This document shows, piece after piece, positions 1 through 8,132 of a stretch of DNA of 31,868 nucleotides. The notes beneath the pieces are model-generated. The model was not told where the DNA came from and made no database searches. It saw only the letters and a list, made by a program, of their open reading frames with translations. Numbering within the stretch: position 1 is the stretch's first letter; each line of letters opens with the position of its first letter. This stretch comes from Oscillospiraceae bacterium. Its GTDB lineage: Bacteria > Bacillota > Clostridia > Oscillospirales > Butyricicoccaceae. The position numbers were made by a program, and so were the translations under genes. The DNA lies in NCBI GenBank assembly GCA_902797555.1, contig CADBTM010000077.1, positions 1-31,868 on the forward strand, read 5' to 3'.

Positions 1-716
1 TTCTCTACACCAAGCCCAAAAACCGGGCAATGTTCGGCGACCTGAGCTTTTTCCCGGTGGCAGAGACCCCCGACACCCTGCTGATGGAAAACATCCGGGA
101 CGGGGCAAAGGACTTTGTCGCCTCGCTGGAGACCCGCCCCTGCGACGGCACAGTGGGCGCCATCGTCGCCAACTGTAACCCCTTTACTCTGGGACATCGC
201 TATCTGGTGGAGCAGGCGGCGCAGGCCTGCGACCTGCTCCATCTCTTTATCCTTTCGGAGGACCGGAGCCGCTTTCCCGCCGCAGACCGGCTGGCACTGG
301 CAAAGGCGGGCACCGCCGATCTGAAAAACGTCATCGTCCACCCCACCGGGGACTATCTGATCTCGGCGGCCACCTTCCCCACCTATTTCATCAAGGACAA
401 GGAGCGGGTGCCCCAGATCCGGTGCGATCTGGATTTGGAAATTTTTTCCAATTTCTTTGCCCCCGCGCTGGGCATCACCCGACGTTTTGTGGGCACCGAG
501 CCCCTCTCCCCCGTCACCGACGCCTACAACCGGCGCATGCAGGAGATCCTGCCCCAAAGGGGCATCGCCGTCACTGAGATCCCCCGAAAGGAGCTGGGCG
601 GCGCGCCCATCTCGGCCTCCCGGGTGCGGGAGCTGCTGGACAAGGGGGATCTGGAGGGCATTCGCCCGCTGGTGCCCGACAGCACCTATGACTATCTGTT
701 GAAAACCAATCGCTGA
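1..716 (+). CDS. citC: [citrate (pro-3S)-lyase] ligase-like protein, 5' truncated by window edge
   Basis: The frame is open from base 3, so the first in-frame ATG at 30 is internal and the gene begins outside the window. The visible ~238 residues are the C-terminal nucleotidyltransferase domain of citrate lyase ligase, which acetylates the acyl-carrier prosthetic group of citrate lyase. Seen: a nucleotidyltransferase signature with NPFTLGHRYLVEQA (the TxGH part), and near the C-terminus the ISASRVREL motif typical of this superfamily. The family also has an N-terminal acetyltransferase-like region, of which only the end (LYTKPKNRAMFG) is visible. No citrate lyase subunit genes lie downstream, so partners, if present, are upstream. 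A terminator follows at 733-775. Family call is fairly firm; the exact substrate is inferred, as CitC-like paralogues occur without citrate lyase. Confidence 0.8.
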   Translation, partial: LYTKPKNRAMFGDLSFFPVAETPDTLLMENIRDGAKDFVASLETRPCDGTVGAIVANCNPFTLGHRYLVEQAAQACDLLHLFILSEDRSRFPAADRLALAKAGTADLKNVIVHPTGDYLISAATFPTYFIKDKERVPQIRCDLDLEIFSNFFAPALGITRRFVGTEPLSPVTDAYNRRMQEILPQRGIAVTEIPRKELGGAPISASRVRELLDKGDLEGIRPLVPDSTYDYLLKTNR

Positions 717-732
717 AAAAGAGCAAAAAATA

Positions 733-775
733 AGCTGAGATACACGTTTTTCACGACGTATATCTCAGCTTTTTT
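733..775. terminator. Bidirectional terminator between convergent citC and nitroreductase genes
   Basis: A 10-bp perfect stem (733-742 with 761-770) extends by three more pairs after one mismatch. It is followed by a T run (770-775) on the plus strand and preceded by an A run (725-730), so it can serve both converging transcripts. Confidence 0.85.
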
Positions 776-792
776 ACGTTGTCGGGCGAAGC

Positions 793-1326
793 TCAGCCGA
801 TAAAGTTGGTGTGCAGCTTTTTGACCGTGGGTGTTTTTGCGGGCTGTGCCTCCCGCTCCACGCCAAGGGCGAGGGCGGACACCGGCCAAAAGCCCTCCTG
901 CAGGTCCAGCTTGTACAGCAGGTCAAAGCTGTCCAGCATGGTCTGCACCACGCCCCAGAGATAGCAGCTGCCCAAGCCCAGATCGGTTGCGGCCAGATGC
1001 ATGTTTTCCACCACGCAGGCGGCGTTGGCGATGCTCACCGGAGTGATCTGCCCCTCCATCTCCCTTACGGAGACCACGATGACCACCGGCGCACCGTACA
1101 GCGGATCGGCCTCCGGGTCGCCCAGCCGCTGCCGGGCATTTTGTGTGATGGCATCCAGCACGGCCTTGTCCCGGATGACGGTGAGCTGGACGTTTTCATA
1201 CTTTTTCTTGCCGATGGGGGCGGCGTTGGCCGCCTCCAGCACCATGCCCAGCTGACGCTCCTCCACCGGAGTGTCGGCATAGGCGCGGCAGGAATGCCGG
1301 GCAAAGAGGGTATCGCGGAATTCCAT
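793..1326 (-). CDS. Nitroreductase family protein
   Basis: A 177-residue FMN-dependent nitroreductase-fold protein, expected to reduce nitro, quinone or other small electrophiles with NAD(P)H. Seen: the N-terminal HSCRAYADTPVE segment (the family's R-S-x-R phosphate-binding region), AANAAPIGKKKYENVQ, and the central block with VVENMHLAATDLGLGSCYL that is characteristic of the fold. Length fits the short (160-190 residue) group. The start at 1326 follows an AAAGGAGC ribosome site. It is the third gene of a minus-strand unit, 14 bases after the M29 peptidase gene, and probably shares the pncB promoter. The physiological substrate cannot be read from the sequence. Confidence 0.85.
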   Translation of the reverse strand: MEFRDTLFARHSCRAYADTPVEERQLGMVLEAANAAPIGKKKYENVQLTVIRDKAVLDAITQNARQRLGDPEADPLYGAPVVIVVSVREMEGQITPVSIANAACVVENMHLAATDLGLGSCYLWGVVQTMLDSFDLLYKLDLQEGFWPVSALALGVEREAQPAKTPTVKKLHTNFIG

Positions 1327-1340
1327 GGAATGCTCCTTTC

Positions 1341-2570
1341 TTACAGGGCGAAGTTGCCGTTTTCAAAGACCTGCACCGTCCGGCCGTCGTGGGTGAGGCC
1401 GGTGATGGACAGATCGCTGGTACCGATCATAAAGTCCACATGGGTGTTGGAGTGGTTGAGGCCGTGGGCGGAGAGCTCTTCCTGAGTCATGTTTTCCCCG
1501 CCGCGGATGCACTCGGGATAAGCCTCGCCAAAGGCCAGATGGCAGGCGGCGTTTTCGTCAAAGAGGGTGTTGTAGAACAGGATCTGCTGGTTGCGGATGG
1601 GGCTGTCGTAGGGGACGAGCGCCACCTCGCCAAAGCGGGAGGCGCCCTCATCCACCGTCACGGCGGCCTTGAGGGTCTCCTCGCCCTTTTCGGCGTGCAC
1701 CTCCACGATCTTGCCCTCCCGGACGACCATATGGAAGCCGTCGATCACGTTGCCGTCGTGCACCAGCGGCATGGCGGCATACACCACGCCGTCGATGCCG
1801 TCCTTCCGGGGCGCGGTAAAGATCTCCTCGGTGGGCATATTGGCGATAAACTCCTGTCCCTTGGGGGTAAAGGCGCTGCCTCCCGCCCAGAGATGTCCCT
1901 CGGGCAGGCGGATGGTCAGATCGGTGCCCAGAGAATTGGTGTAGTGCAGGCTGACAAAGTTGAGCTCGTTCAGCTTGTTCAGGCGGGTGCTGAGGGTCTG
2001 CTGGTGCCGGCGCCACAGCTCCACCGCGTTGCCCTCGCCGGTGATGCGCACCGACTGGAAAATGGCGTCCCACAGCCGATCCATGGCCTCCTCCTCGCTG
2101 ACGCCGGGAAAGACAGTCTTTGCCCAGCTGGGGATGGGGATCGAGCCGATGCACCACGGGATGACGTTGTTCATCTGCGCCCGGCGGAAGATCTCTCTCC
2201 CCTTTGCCGAGGCGGTGAGGGCGCGGGTGAGACGGGTGGGATCCACACCCTTGAGGTTTTCGGGGTCGGTGGCCGAAATGGCCAGATAGGCCGCGCCCTG
2301 CTGGGCATAGTCGTTGTAAAAATCGGCCTGCCAACGGGGCAGCTCGTCAAAAACGGCGTCGTCGGCGCGGAGATACTTCATGCGGGTGAGGGCATCGTCG
2401 TGCCAATTCATCACCGCTTCCCGGCAGCCCACGTCATAGGCGGCCTCGGCGCACAGACGGGCAAACCACGCGCAGTCCACCGGGCTGGCGATGATGAGCG
2501 TCTGGCCTTTTTGCACGTTCAGGCCCACCTCCACAAGCAGGCGGGCATATTCGGTATATCGGGCGTCCAT
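1341..2570 (-). CDS. M29-family metallo-aminopeptidase (AmpS/PepS type)
   Basis: A 409-residue cytosolic dinuclear-metal aminopeptidase of MEROPS family M29, matching the usual ~410 residues. The expected metal ligands are visible by alignment in memory to the Thermus and Staphylococcus enzymes: Glu249 (NMPTEEIF), Glu315 (GEVALVPYDSP), His344 and Tyr351 (ACHLAFGEAYPE), and His377/Asp379 (THVDFMIG). The open frame extends upstream to 2630, but the ATG at 2570 has a strong GGAGGTAACC site and gives the family's normal N-terminus. It lies 17 bases after pncB and 14 before the nitroreductase gene, so the three are probably cotranscribed. Role: removal of N-terminal residues in peptide turnover. 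Confidence 0.92.
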   Translation of the reverse strand: MDARYTEYARLLVEVGLNVQKGQTLIIASPVDCAWFARLCAEAAYDVGCREAVMNWHDDALTRMKYLRADDAVFDELPRWQADFYNDYAQQGAAYLAISATDPENLKGVDPTRLTRALTASAKGREIFRRAQMNNVIPWCIGSIPIPSWAKTVFPGVSEEEAMDRLWDAIFQSVRITGEGNAVELWRRHQQTLSTRLNKLNELNFVSLHYTNSLGTDLTIRLPEGHLWAGGSAFTPKGQEFIANMPTEEIFTAPRKDGIDGVVYAAMPLVHDGNVIDGFHMVVREGKIVEVHAEKGEETLKAAVTVDEGASRFGEVALVPYDSPIRNQQILFYNTLFDENAACHLAFGEAYPECIRGGENMTQEELSAHGLNHSNTHVDFMIGTSDLSITGLTHDGRTVQVFENGNFAL

Positions 2571-2587
2571 GGTTACCTCCAATGATC

Positions 2588-4027
2588 TTAGAACTGATTC
2601 TGCTCCAGCAGATCTCTCTTGATGTCCCACAGCTTTTGGGACAGGTCTACATAATAGGGATGGGGATTTTCGAACCGGGCGACAGCCTCCCAGATCTTGT
2701 CCTGGCAGGACAGGCAGAAGGCGCGGATCTCCTCGATGTCCCGGGGCTTGTGCACGCAGACGCCCTTTTCAAACAGGGGCACCTGCAGGGGGCGGGCGGT
2801 GAAATTGACGGTGGGACGGCGCTTCCACGTGTGCATGGGGTCAAACAGCAGATAGGGCTGGGTGTCGTCGATGACCTCGTCCCGGAGGGTGAGCACGTCG
2901 GCGCGGTATTTTCCGTCGGCCTTGTCGGTGAGACGCCACACCTGCTTGAAATGGGGGTTGGTGATCTTTTCCACGTTTTCCGAGATCTTGATCTTGGGGA
3001 GGATGGTGCCGTTTTTGTCCTCGATGGCCACCAGCTTGTACACGCCGCCGAACACCGGCTCGCTGCGGGAGGTGATCAGCCGCTCGCCGATGCCAAAGCT
3101 GTCGATGCAGGCGCCCTGTCCCAGCAGATCGCGCACCAGATATTCGTCCAGAGAGTTGGAGACCACGATCTTGCAGTCGGGCATATCGGCGGCGTCCAGC
3201 ATCTCCCGCGCCTTGCGGCTGAGGTAGGTGATATCGCCCGAGTCGATGCGGATGCCCTTCATGCGGCAGCCCATGGGCTCCAGCACCTCCTTGGCGGTGC
3301 GGATGGCGTTGGGCACGCCCGATTTGAGCACGTTGTAAGTGTCCACCAGCACGGTGCATGCGTTGGGATAGGTCTGGGCATAAGCCTTGAAGGCGTCAAA
3401 CTCGGTGGGGAACATCTGCACCCAGCTGTGAGCCATGGTGCCCAGAGCGGGCACGCCGTACTGAAGGTCGGTGATGGTGCAGGCCGTGCCGACTGCCCCG
3501 GCGATATAGGCCGCTCTCGCGCCCAGAATGGCGCCGTCGCCGCCCTGTGCCCGGCGGGAGCCGAACTCCATCACGGCGCGGCCCTTGGCGGCGCGCACCA
3601 TGCGGCTGGCCTTTGTGGCGATGAGGCTCTGATGGTTGATGGTGAGCAGCAGCATGGTCTCGATAAACTGCGCCTGGATCACGGGGCCGCGGACGGTGAC
3701 GATGGGCTCGCCGGGAAAGATGATCTCGCCCTCGGGGATGCACCACACGTCACAGGCAAACTTGAAATTGCGGAGATACTCCAAAAACTCCTCGCAGAAG
3801 CAGTTGCGCCCCCGGAGATAGGCGATGTCCTCGTCGGAAAAATGCAGATTGTTCAGGTATTCCACCAGCTGTTCCACACCGGCCATGATGGCATAGCCGC
3901 CCTGATCGGGCACCCGGCGGAAGAACATATCAAAGTAGGCGATGGTGTCGGCCACTCCGCTTTTGAGATAGCCGTTTGCCATGGTCAGCTCGTAAAAATC
4001 GGTGAGCAGGGTGAGATTGCGATCCAT
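2588..4027 (-). CDS. pncB: Nicotinate phosphoribosyltransferase
   Basis: A 479-residue enzyme converting nicotinate and PRPP (with ATP) to nicotinate mononucleotide, the Preiss-Handler entry to NAD. Seen: N-terminal LLTDFYELTMANGY, the FGSRRAQGGDGA segment, the active-site histidine region LGTMAHSWVQMFP, and the phosphate/ribose-binding IRIDSGDI with IVVSNSLDE. Length and motifs fit the ~480-residue Gram-positive group. The frame opens to 4129, but the ATG at 4027 follows AAGGAGGACG and starts with the conserved region, so 4027 is chosen. A near-consensus promoter lies at 4070-4098, with its -35 box inside one of two TTGCGCAA palindromes that may be operators. First gene of the pncB-M29-nitroreductase unit. 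Confidence 0.95.
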   Translation of the reverse strand: MDRNLTLLTDFYELTMANGYLKSGVADTIAYFDMFFRRVPDQGGYAIMAGVEQLVEYLNNLHFSDEDIAYLRGRNCFCEEFLEYLRNFKFACDVWCIPEGEIIFPGEPIVTVRGPVIQAQFIETMLLLTINHQSLIATKASRMVRAAKGRAVMEFGSRRAQGGDGAILGARAAYIAGAVGTACTITDLQYGVPALGTMAHSWVQMFPTEFDAFKAYAQTYPNACTVLVDTYNVLKSGVPNAIRTAKEVLEPMGCRMKGIRIDSGDITYLSRKAREMLDAADMPDCKIVVSNSLDEYLVRDLLGQGACIDSFGIGERLITSRSEPVFGGVYKLVAIEDKNGTILPKIKISENVEKITNPHFKQVWRLTDKADGKYRADVLTLRDEVIDDTQPYLLFDPMHTWKRRPTVNFTARPLQVPLFEKGVCVHKPRDIEEIRAFCLSCQDKIWEAVARFENPHPYYVDLSQKLWDIKRDLLEQNQF

Positions 4028-4069
4028 GTTGGACGTCCTCCTTCTATTTGCGCGGGGATTGATAGTATC

Positions 4070-4098
4070 AGTATAGCACGGATAAGGCGGTTGCGCAA
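4070..4098 (-). promoter_or_regulatory. Sigma-A promoter for the pncB operon
   Basis: On the minus strand: -35 TTGCGC (4093-4098), a 17-base spacer, and an extended -10 TGC-TATACT (4070-4075). The -35 box lies within the palindrome TTGCGCAA (4091-4098). Confidence 0.75.
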
Positions 4099-4118
4099 GT
4101 GTCATCCCTTTGCGCAAA
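4091..4118. promoter_or_regulatory. Two TTGCGCAA palindromes, candidate operator
   Basis: A perfect 8-base palindrome TTGCGCAA at 4091-4098 and a perfect 10-base palindrome TTTGCGCAAA at 4109-4118, centres 19 bases apart. The first covers the pncB -35 box and the second sits just upstream of the thrC -35 box. I did not notice another TTGCGCAA elsewhere in the window. The regulator is unknown. Confidence 0.5.
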
Positions 4119-4122
4119 AGGA

Positions 4123-4151
4123 TGGACAAACCGGAATAAATTTGGTATTAT
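4123..4151 (+). promoter_or_regulatory. Sigma-A promoter for the thrC operon
   Basis: -35 TGGACA (4123-4128), a 17-base spacer, and an extended -10 TGG-TATTAT (4146-4151). The predicted leader to the thrC start is only about 28 bases, too short for a riboswitch or T-box. Confidence 0.75.
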
Positions 4152-4185
4152 AAAAGGTAGATTTTTCCCAAGGAGGGGTCTGTCT

Positions 4186-5679
4186 ATGGAATTTTGCAGC
4201 ACACGAAACAACGAACTGCGCGTCACCGCGGCGCAGGCCATTTTGCAGGGGCTGGCGCCCGACGGAGGGCTGTTTGTGCCCACCGAGCTGCCCTCGTTTT
4301 CCGAGGAGCAGATCATGACCATGGCCGCCATGTCCTATCCCCGGGTGGCCGAGACGGTGATGGCGGCGTTTTTGCCCGGCTTTTCCAAGGAAGAGCTGCG
4401 GGGCTTTTGCAAGGAGGCCTATACCGGGCGGTTTGACGATCCCCAGGTGGCCCCTCTCCGGAACGTGCGTCCCGGGCTGTGGTCTCTCGAGCTGTGGCAC
4501 GGTCCCACCTGCGCCTTTAAGGATATGGCGCTGCAGATGCTGCCCCGTCTGCTGCCCGCCGCCGCAAAAAAATGCGGAGAAGACAAGCAGGTGGTCATCC
4601 TCACCGCCACCTCGGGCGATACGGGCAAGGCGGCGCTGGAGGGCTTTGCCGGGGTGGAGGGCACAAAGATCTGTGTCTTCTATCCCAAGGGCGGCGTCTC
4701 CGAAATGCAGCGGCTGCAGATGGTCACCCAGCAGGGCGACAACGTGCAGGTCTTTGCCGTAGAGGGCAATTTTGACGACACCCAGAGCGGCGTCAAGGCC
4801 ATCTTTACCAACGAAGCCGTCCGGACCGCTCTGGCGGAAAAGGGCATGCTGCTGTCCAGCGCCAACTCCATCAACTGGGGACGTCTGGCTCCCCAGATCG
4901 CCTATTATTTCTGGGCATATGCCCAGCTGCTCAAAAGCGAATCGCTGGAAATGGGCGACAAGGTCAACTTTGTCGTTCCCACCGGCAACTTCGGCAATAT
5001 CCTCGCCGGATGGCTGGCCAAAAAGAGCGGCCTGCCGGTGGACAAGCTGATCTGCGCCTCCAACCAAAACAACGTGCTCACCCAGTTTTTGCAGACCGGT
5101 ACCTATGACAAAAACCGCCCCTTCCACCTCACCGCCTCCCCCAGCATGGATATCCTCATCTCCTCCAATCTGGAGCGGCTGCTGTGGTTCGTCACCGAAA
5201 ACGGCGAGCAGGTGAAGCACTGGATGCAAAAGCTGAACAGCAAGGGCGTGTACCGCGCCGGCGCCGAGCTGGCGGATCGTCTGCGGGACGAGGGCTTTAT
5301 GGGCTTTTGGTGCGACGACAAGCGCGCCTTTGACACCATTCAGGATCTGTGGTTCGGTCGGGGCTATCTGTGTGATCCCCACACCGGCGTCGCCATGAAC
5401 GCCTACAATCAATACACCGCCCTCACCGGGGACAAAACCCCCACGATCGCGGTATCCACCGCCTCTCCCTTCAAGTTTGCCAAGAGCATGCTGCCCGCCA
5501 TGGGGCTGGACTTTGACGGGGACGATTTTCAGCGGCTGGAGGCTCTGGAGATCGTCAGCTGCCGCACCGCGCCTCCGTCCATCAAGACGCTGCGGGATGC
5601 GCCGGTGCGCTTTGACAAGGCCATTTCCAAGAGCAAGATGAAGGAAAGCGTGCTCCGTTGGCTGGAGGCACAGGCATGA
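4186..5679 (+). CDS. thrC: Threonine synthase
   Basis: A 497-residue PLP enzyme that converts O-phosphohomoserine to threonine. Seen: the N-terminal domain STRNNELRVTAAQAILQGLAPDGGLFVP, the PLP lysine in FKDMALQML (Lys112), and the phosphate-binding TATSGDTGKAA (around 141-149). Length matches the class I (E. coli/fungal-like, 430-510) enzymes. The frame opens at 4099, but the ATG at 4186 follows AAGGAGGGG. Its last codons overlap the next gene by ATGA (5676-5679), so translation is probably coupled. That gene is an iPGM-fold homoserine kinase candidate, which would supply the phosphohomoserine. First gene of the thrC-apgM-rimM-trmD unit, driven by the promoter at 4123-4151. Confidence 0.96.
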   Translation: MEFCSTRNNELRVTAAQAILQGLAPDGGLFVPTELPSFSEEQIMTMAAMSYPRVAETVMAAFLPGFSKEELRGFCKEAYTGRFDDPQVAPLRNVRPGLWSLELWHGPTCAFKDMALQMLPRLLPAAAKKCGEDKQVVILTATSGDTGKAALEGFAGVEGTKICVFYPKGGVSEMQRLQMVTQQGDNVQVFAVEGNFDDTQSGVKAIFTNEAVRTALAEKGMLLSSANSINWGRLAPQIAYYFWAYAQLLKSESLEMGDKVNFVVPTGNFGNILAGWLAKKSGLPVDKLICASNQNNVLTQFLQTGTYDKNRPFHLTASPSMDILISSNLERLLWFVTENGEQVKHWMQKLNSKGVYRAGAELADRLRDEGFMGFWCDDKRAFDTIQDLWFGRGYLCDPHTGVAMNAYNQYTALTGDKTPTIAVSTASPFKFAKSMLPAMGLDFDGDDFQRLEALEIVSCRTAPPSIKTLRDAPVRFDKAISKSKMKESVLRWLEAQA

Positions 5680-6887
5680 GATCGGTAGTCTTTTTGGGCG
5701 ACGGCATGGCCGACTGGCCGGTGGAGGCGCTGGGCGGCAAAACGCCGCTGGACGTGGCCTGCCACCCCAACATGGATCGTCTGGCCCGATACGGCCGATA
5801 CGGGCTGGCGCGGACGGTGCCCGAGGGCATGCCTCCCGGCAGCGACACCGCCAATCTGTCGGTGTTCGGCTATGATCCGGCGATCTACTACACCGGGCGC
5901 TCCCCGCTGGAGGCCGTCAATATGGGCATCCCGCTGGACGAAGGCGACGTGACCTACCGGGTAAACACCGTCACCCTCCGGGGCGGCGACAGGGTGGAAG
6001 ACTGCGTGATGGAGGACTACAGCGGCGGCGAGATCGACAGCGCCCTTTCCCGCATCCTCATCGAGGATATGGCAAAGGTCTTTTCCCCCGTGGGCGAGCT
6101 TTATCCCGGGATCTCCTATCGCCACTGTCTGGTGCGGCGAAACGCCTCCGACGGGGCGATTCTCACCCCGCCCCACGATATTTCCGGACGTCCGGTGGCG
6201 GACTATCTTCCCAAAGGGGAAAACGGCGCGCTGCTGCGGGAGATGATGGAGCGCTCCTATGCCCTCCTGCGGGAGCATCCCGTCAACAAACGGCTGGAGG
6301 CCGAGGGCAGGCCCGCGGCCAACTGCCTTTGGATCTGGGGCGAGGGGCGCAAGCCCCGTCTCACCTCCTTCCGGGAGCGGTTCGGCGTGGAAAAGGGCGG
6401 CGTCATCTCGGCAGTGGATCTGGTGCGGGGCATCGGTCGGTGCGCCGGGCTGGAGGTGCTTCCCGTGGACGGGCGGATCACCGGCACCTACGAGACCGAC
6501 TTTGGCGCAAAGGGTCGGGCAGCCGTCCGGGCGCTGGAGGAGGGGTGCCGCTTCCTCTATATCCATGTGGAGGCGCCCGACGAGTGCGGCCACCACGGAC
6601 AGCTCAAGGAAAAAATCTATTCCATCGAGCAGATCGACAGCTGCATCATGGCGCCCGTGCTCCGGTGGCTGGAGCAAAGCGGCGAGGACTTTGCCGCCAT
6701 GGTGCTGCCCGATCATCCCACCCCTCTCAGGGTGCGCACCCACGTTCCCGACCCGGTGCCCTTTGCCCTGTACGACAGCCGGGTTTCTCCTGACCGGGGC
6801 GAGGTGCATTACTGTGAACGAACGGCGGCAGAAACCGGCCTGCAGGTGGACAAGGCCTGCACGCTGATGGACGCCCTCATCCGATAA
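5676..6887 (+). CDS. iPGM/alkaline-phosphatase-superfamily enzyme, proposed homoserine kinase (ApgM family)
   Basis: A 403-residue member of the archaeal-type cofactor-independent phosphoglycerate mutase family. Part of that family in bacteria has been proposed to act as homoserine kinase because of its linkage to threonine genes. Seen: metal site Asp9 (FLGDGMADW), the nucleophile-position Ser56 in GMPPGSDTANLSVFGYDP, the ligand cluster EAPDECGHHGQ, and PDHPTP followed by RTHVPDPVPF. These are the usual two-metal ligands of the superfamily. The ATG at 5676 overlaps the thrC stop as ATGA; the in-frame ATG at 5658 is inside thrC and less likely. Position directly after thrC favours homoserine phosphorylation over glycolysis, but the reaction cannot be proven from sequence. 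rimM begins 16 bases downstream. Confidence 0.85.
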   Translation: MRSVVFLGDGMADWPVEALGGKTPLDVACHPNMDRLARYGRYGLARTVPEGMPPGSDTANLSVFGYDPAIYYTGRSPLEAVNMGIPLDEGDVTYRVNTVTLRGGDRVEDCVMEDYSGGEIDSALSRILIEDMAKVFSPVGELYPGISYRHCLVRRNASDGAILTPPHDISGRPVADYLPKGENGALLREMMERSYALLREHPVNKRLEAEGRPAANCLWIWGEGRKPRLTSFRERFGVEKGGVISAVDLVRGIGRCAGLEVLPVDGRITGTYETDFGAKGRAAVRALEEGCRFLYIHVEAPDECGHHGQLKEKIYSIEQIDSCIMAPVLRWLEQSGEDFAAMVLPDHPTPLRVRTHVPDPVPFALYDSRVSPDRGEVHYCERTAAETGLQVDKACTLMDALIR

Positions 6888-6903
6888 GAAAAAGGAGACT
6901 CCC

Positions 6904-7398
6904 ATGAAGATCGAATGCGGAAAGATCCTCAATACCCACGGCGTAAGAGGCGAGGTCAAGGCCGAGGCCTATTGTGACCCCGCTCTGCTGCGCAAGCTCA
7001 AAACGCTGACGGTGGGCGGAAAGGACTATACCCTTGCCGGGCTGCGGATGCACGGCGACTTTCTCCTGCTGACGCTGGAGGGTGTGGACACGGTGGAGGC
7101 CGCCATGCCCCTCAAGGGCAAGGTCATCACCGTCCCCCGGGAGGCGCTGCCCCTCAAAAAGGGGGAGTATCTCTATCAGGATATCTACGGCTTTTCGGTG
7201 TACGACGCCCGGACGGAGCAGGTCATCGGCACCCTTGCCGAGGTGCTGGAGCGTCCGGCCTCCATGCTCTATCGGGTGGAGGGTCCCAAGGGCGAGGTGC
7301 TCATCCCCGCTGCCCAGCCCTTTTATCTGGGAGTGGATTTTGAACACAAGCGCCTCAACGTGCGCACCATAGAAGGGATGCTGCCCGATGAGGATTGA
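6904..7398 (+). CDS. rimM: Ribosome maturation factor RimM
   Basis: A 164-residue 16S rRNA-processing factor that helps assemble the 30S head near protein S19. Seen: the N-terminal GKILNTHGVRGEVK signature, the central EYLYQDIYGFSVYD start of the PRC-barrel domain, and the C-terminal motif VLIPAAQPFYLGVD. The start follows AAAAAGGAGAC. The 3' end overlaps trmD by 11 bases (7388-7398), the classic rimM-trmD arrangement. Unusually, rpsP and the KH-domain gene that commonly precede it are absent, and the upstream neighbours are threonine genes. Confidence 0.95.
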   Translation: MKIECGKILNTHGVRGEVKAEAYCDPALLRKLKTLTVGGKDYTLAGLRMHGDFLLLTLEGVDTVEAAMPLKGKVITVPREALPLKKGEYLYQDIYGFSVYDARTEQVIGTLAEVLERPASMLYRVEGPKGEVLIPAAQPFYLGVDFEHKRLNVRTIEGMLPDED

Positions 7399-8131
7399 TA
7401 TACTCACCCTCTTCCCCGACATGGTGGACAGCGCTCTTTCGGAGAGCATCATCGGCCGGGGACGTCAGGCCGGTCTGATCGACGTCCGCTGCCACAACAT
7501 CCGGGACTATTCCCCCGACAAGCGGCGGCGCACCGACGACTACCCCTACGGCGGGGGACAGGGCATGATCATGCAGTGCGAGCCGCTGGCCCGGTGTCTG
7601 GACGACGTGACCCAGGGCGAGCGGGTGCACACCATCCTTCTCAGCCCGGCGGGCGCGGTGTTTGACCAGAAAAAAGCCCGGGAGCTTCTCTCCCGGGAGC
7701 GGTTTATCCTGATCTGCGGCCACTATGAGGGGGTGGATCAGCGCTTTATCGATGCGTGTGTGGACGAGGAGATCTCCATCGGAGATTTTGTCCTCACGGG
7801 CGGCGAGCTGGCCGCCATGGTGATCACCGACGCGGTGTGCCGCATGGTACCCGGCGTGCTGGCCGAGCAGGCCAGCTTTGAGGACGAGAGCCACTTTTCC
7901 GGCGTGCTGGAATACCCCCAGTACACCCGGCCGGAGGTGTGGCGGGATCGGGGCGTCCCGGCGGTGCTGCTGTCCGGTCACCACGAAAACATCGAGCGCT
8001 GGCGCCGGGCGCAGGCGCTCCACCGCACCAAGGAGCGCCGTCCCGACCTCTTTGCGCGTCTGTCCCTCACCCCAAAAGAAAAAAAGCTCCTCGCCCTGCT
8101 GGAGCAAGGCCTGGAGGAGTTTCCGGAATAA
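7388..8131 (+). CDS. trmD: tRNA (guanine-N1)-methyltransferase TrmD
   Basis: A 247-residue SPOUT-class methyltransferase making m1G37 in tRNAs that read C-starting codons, which prevents +1 frameshifting. Seen: MRIDILTLFPDMV, the DDYPYGGGQGMIM loop, the trefoil-knot SAM-binding segments LICGHYEGVDQRF and EISIGDFVLTGGELAAM, and the LEYPQYTRPEVW plus LLSGHH region. It overlaps rimM by 11 bases. A strong terminator follows at 8133-8160. The gene rplS (L19), which usually follows trmD, is not here. Confidence 0.97.
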   Translation: MRIDILTLFPDMVDSALSESIIGRGRQAGLIDVRCHNIRDYSPDKRRRTDDYPYGGGQGMIMQCEPLARCLDDVTQGERVHTILLSPAGAVFDQKKARELLSRERFILICGHYEGVDQRFIDACVDEEISIGDFVLTGGELAAMVITDAVCRMVPGVLAEQASFEDESHFSGVLEYPQYTRPEVWRDRGVPAVLLSGHHENIERWRRAQALHRTKERRPDLFARLSLTPKEKKLLALLEQGLEEFPE

Positions 8132-8132
8132 C

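Noticed and set aside
1389..4153. Long plus-strand frames (398 and 523 codons) opposite the M29 peptidase and pncB
   Set aside because: Rich in Gly, His, Leu and Val from reading the complement of GC-biased codons; no domain is recognisable and the opposite strand is clearly coding.
4152..4185. Riboswitch or T-box upstream of thrC
   Set aside because: The predicted leader is only about 28 bases with no stem or terminator.
5529..6959. A 476-codon minus-strand frame opposite the homoserine kinase candidate
   Set aside because: Shadow of a strongly conserved gene; no ribosome site or motif.
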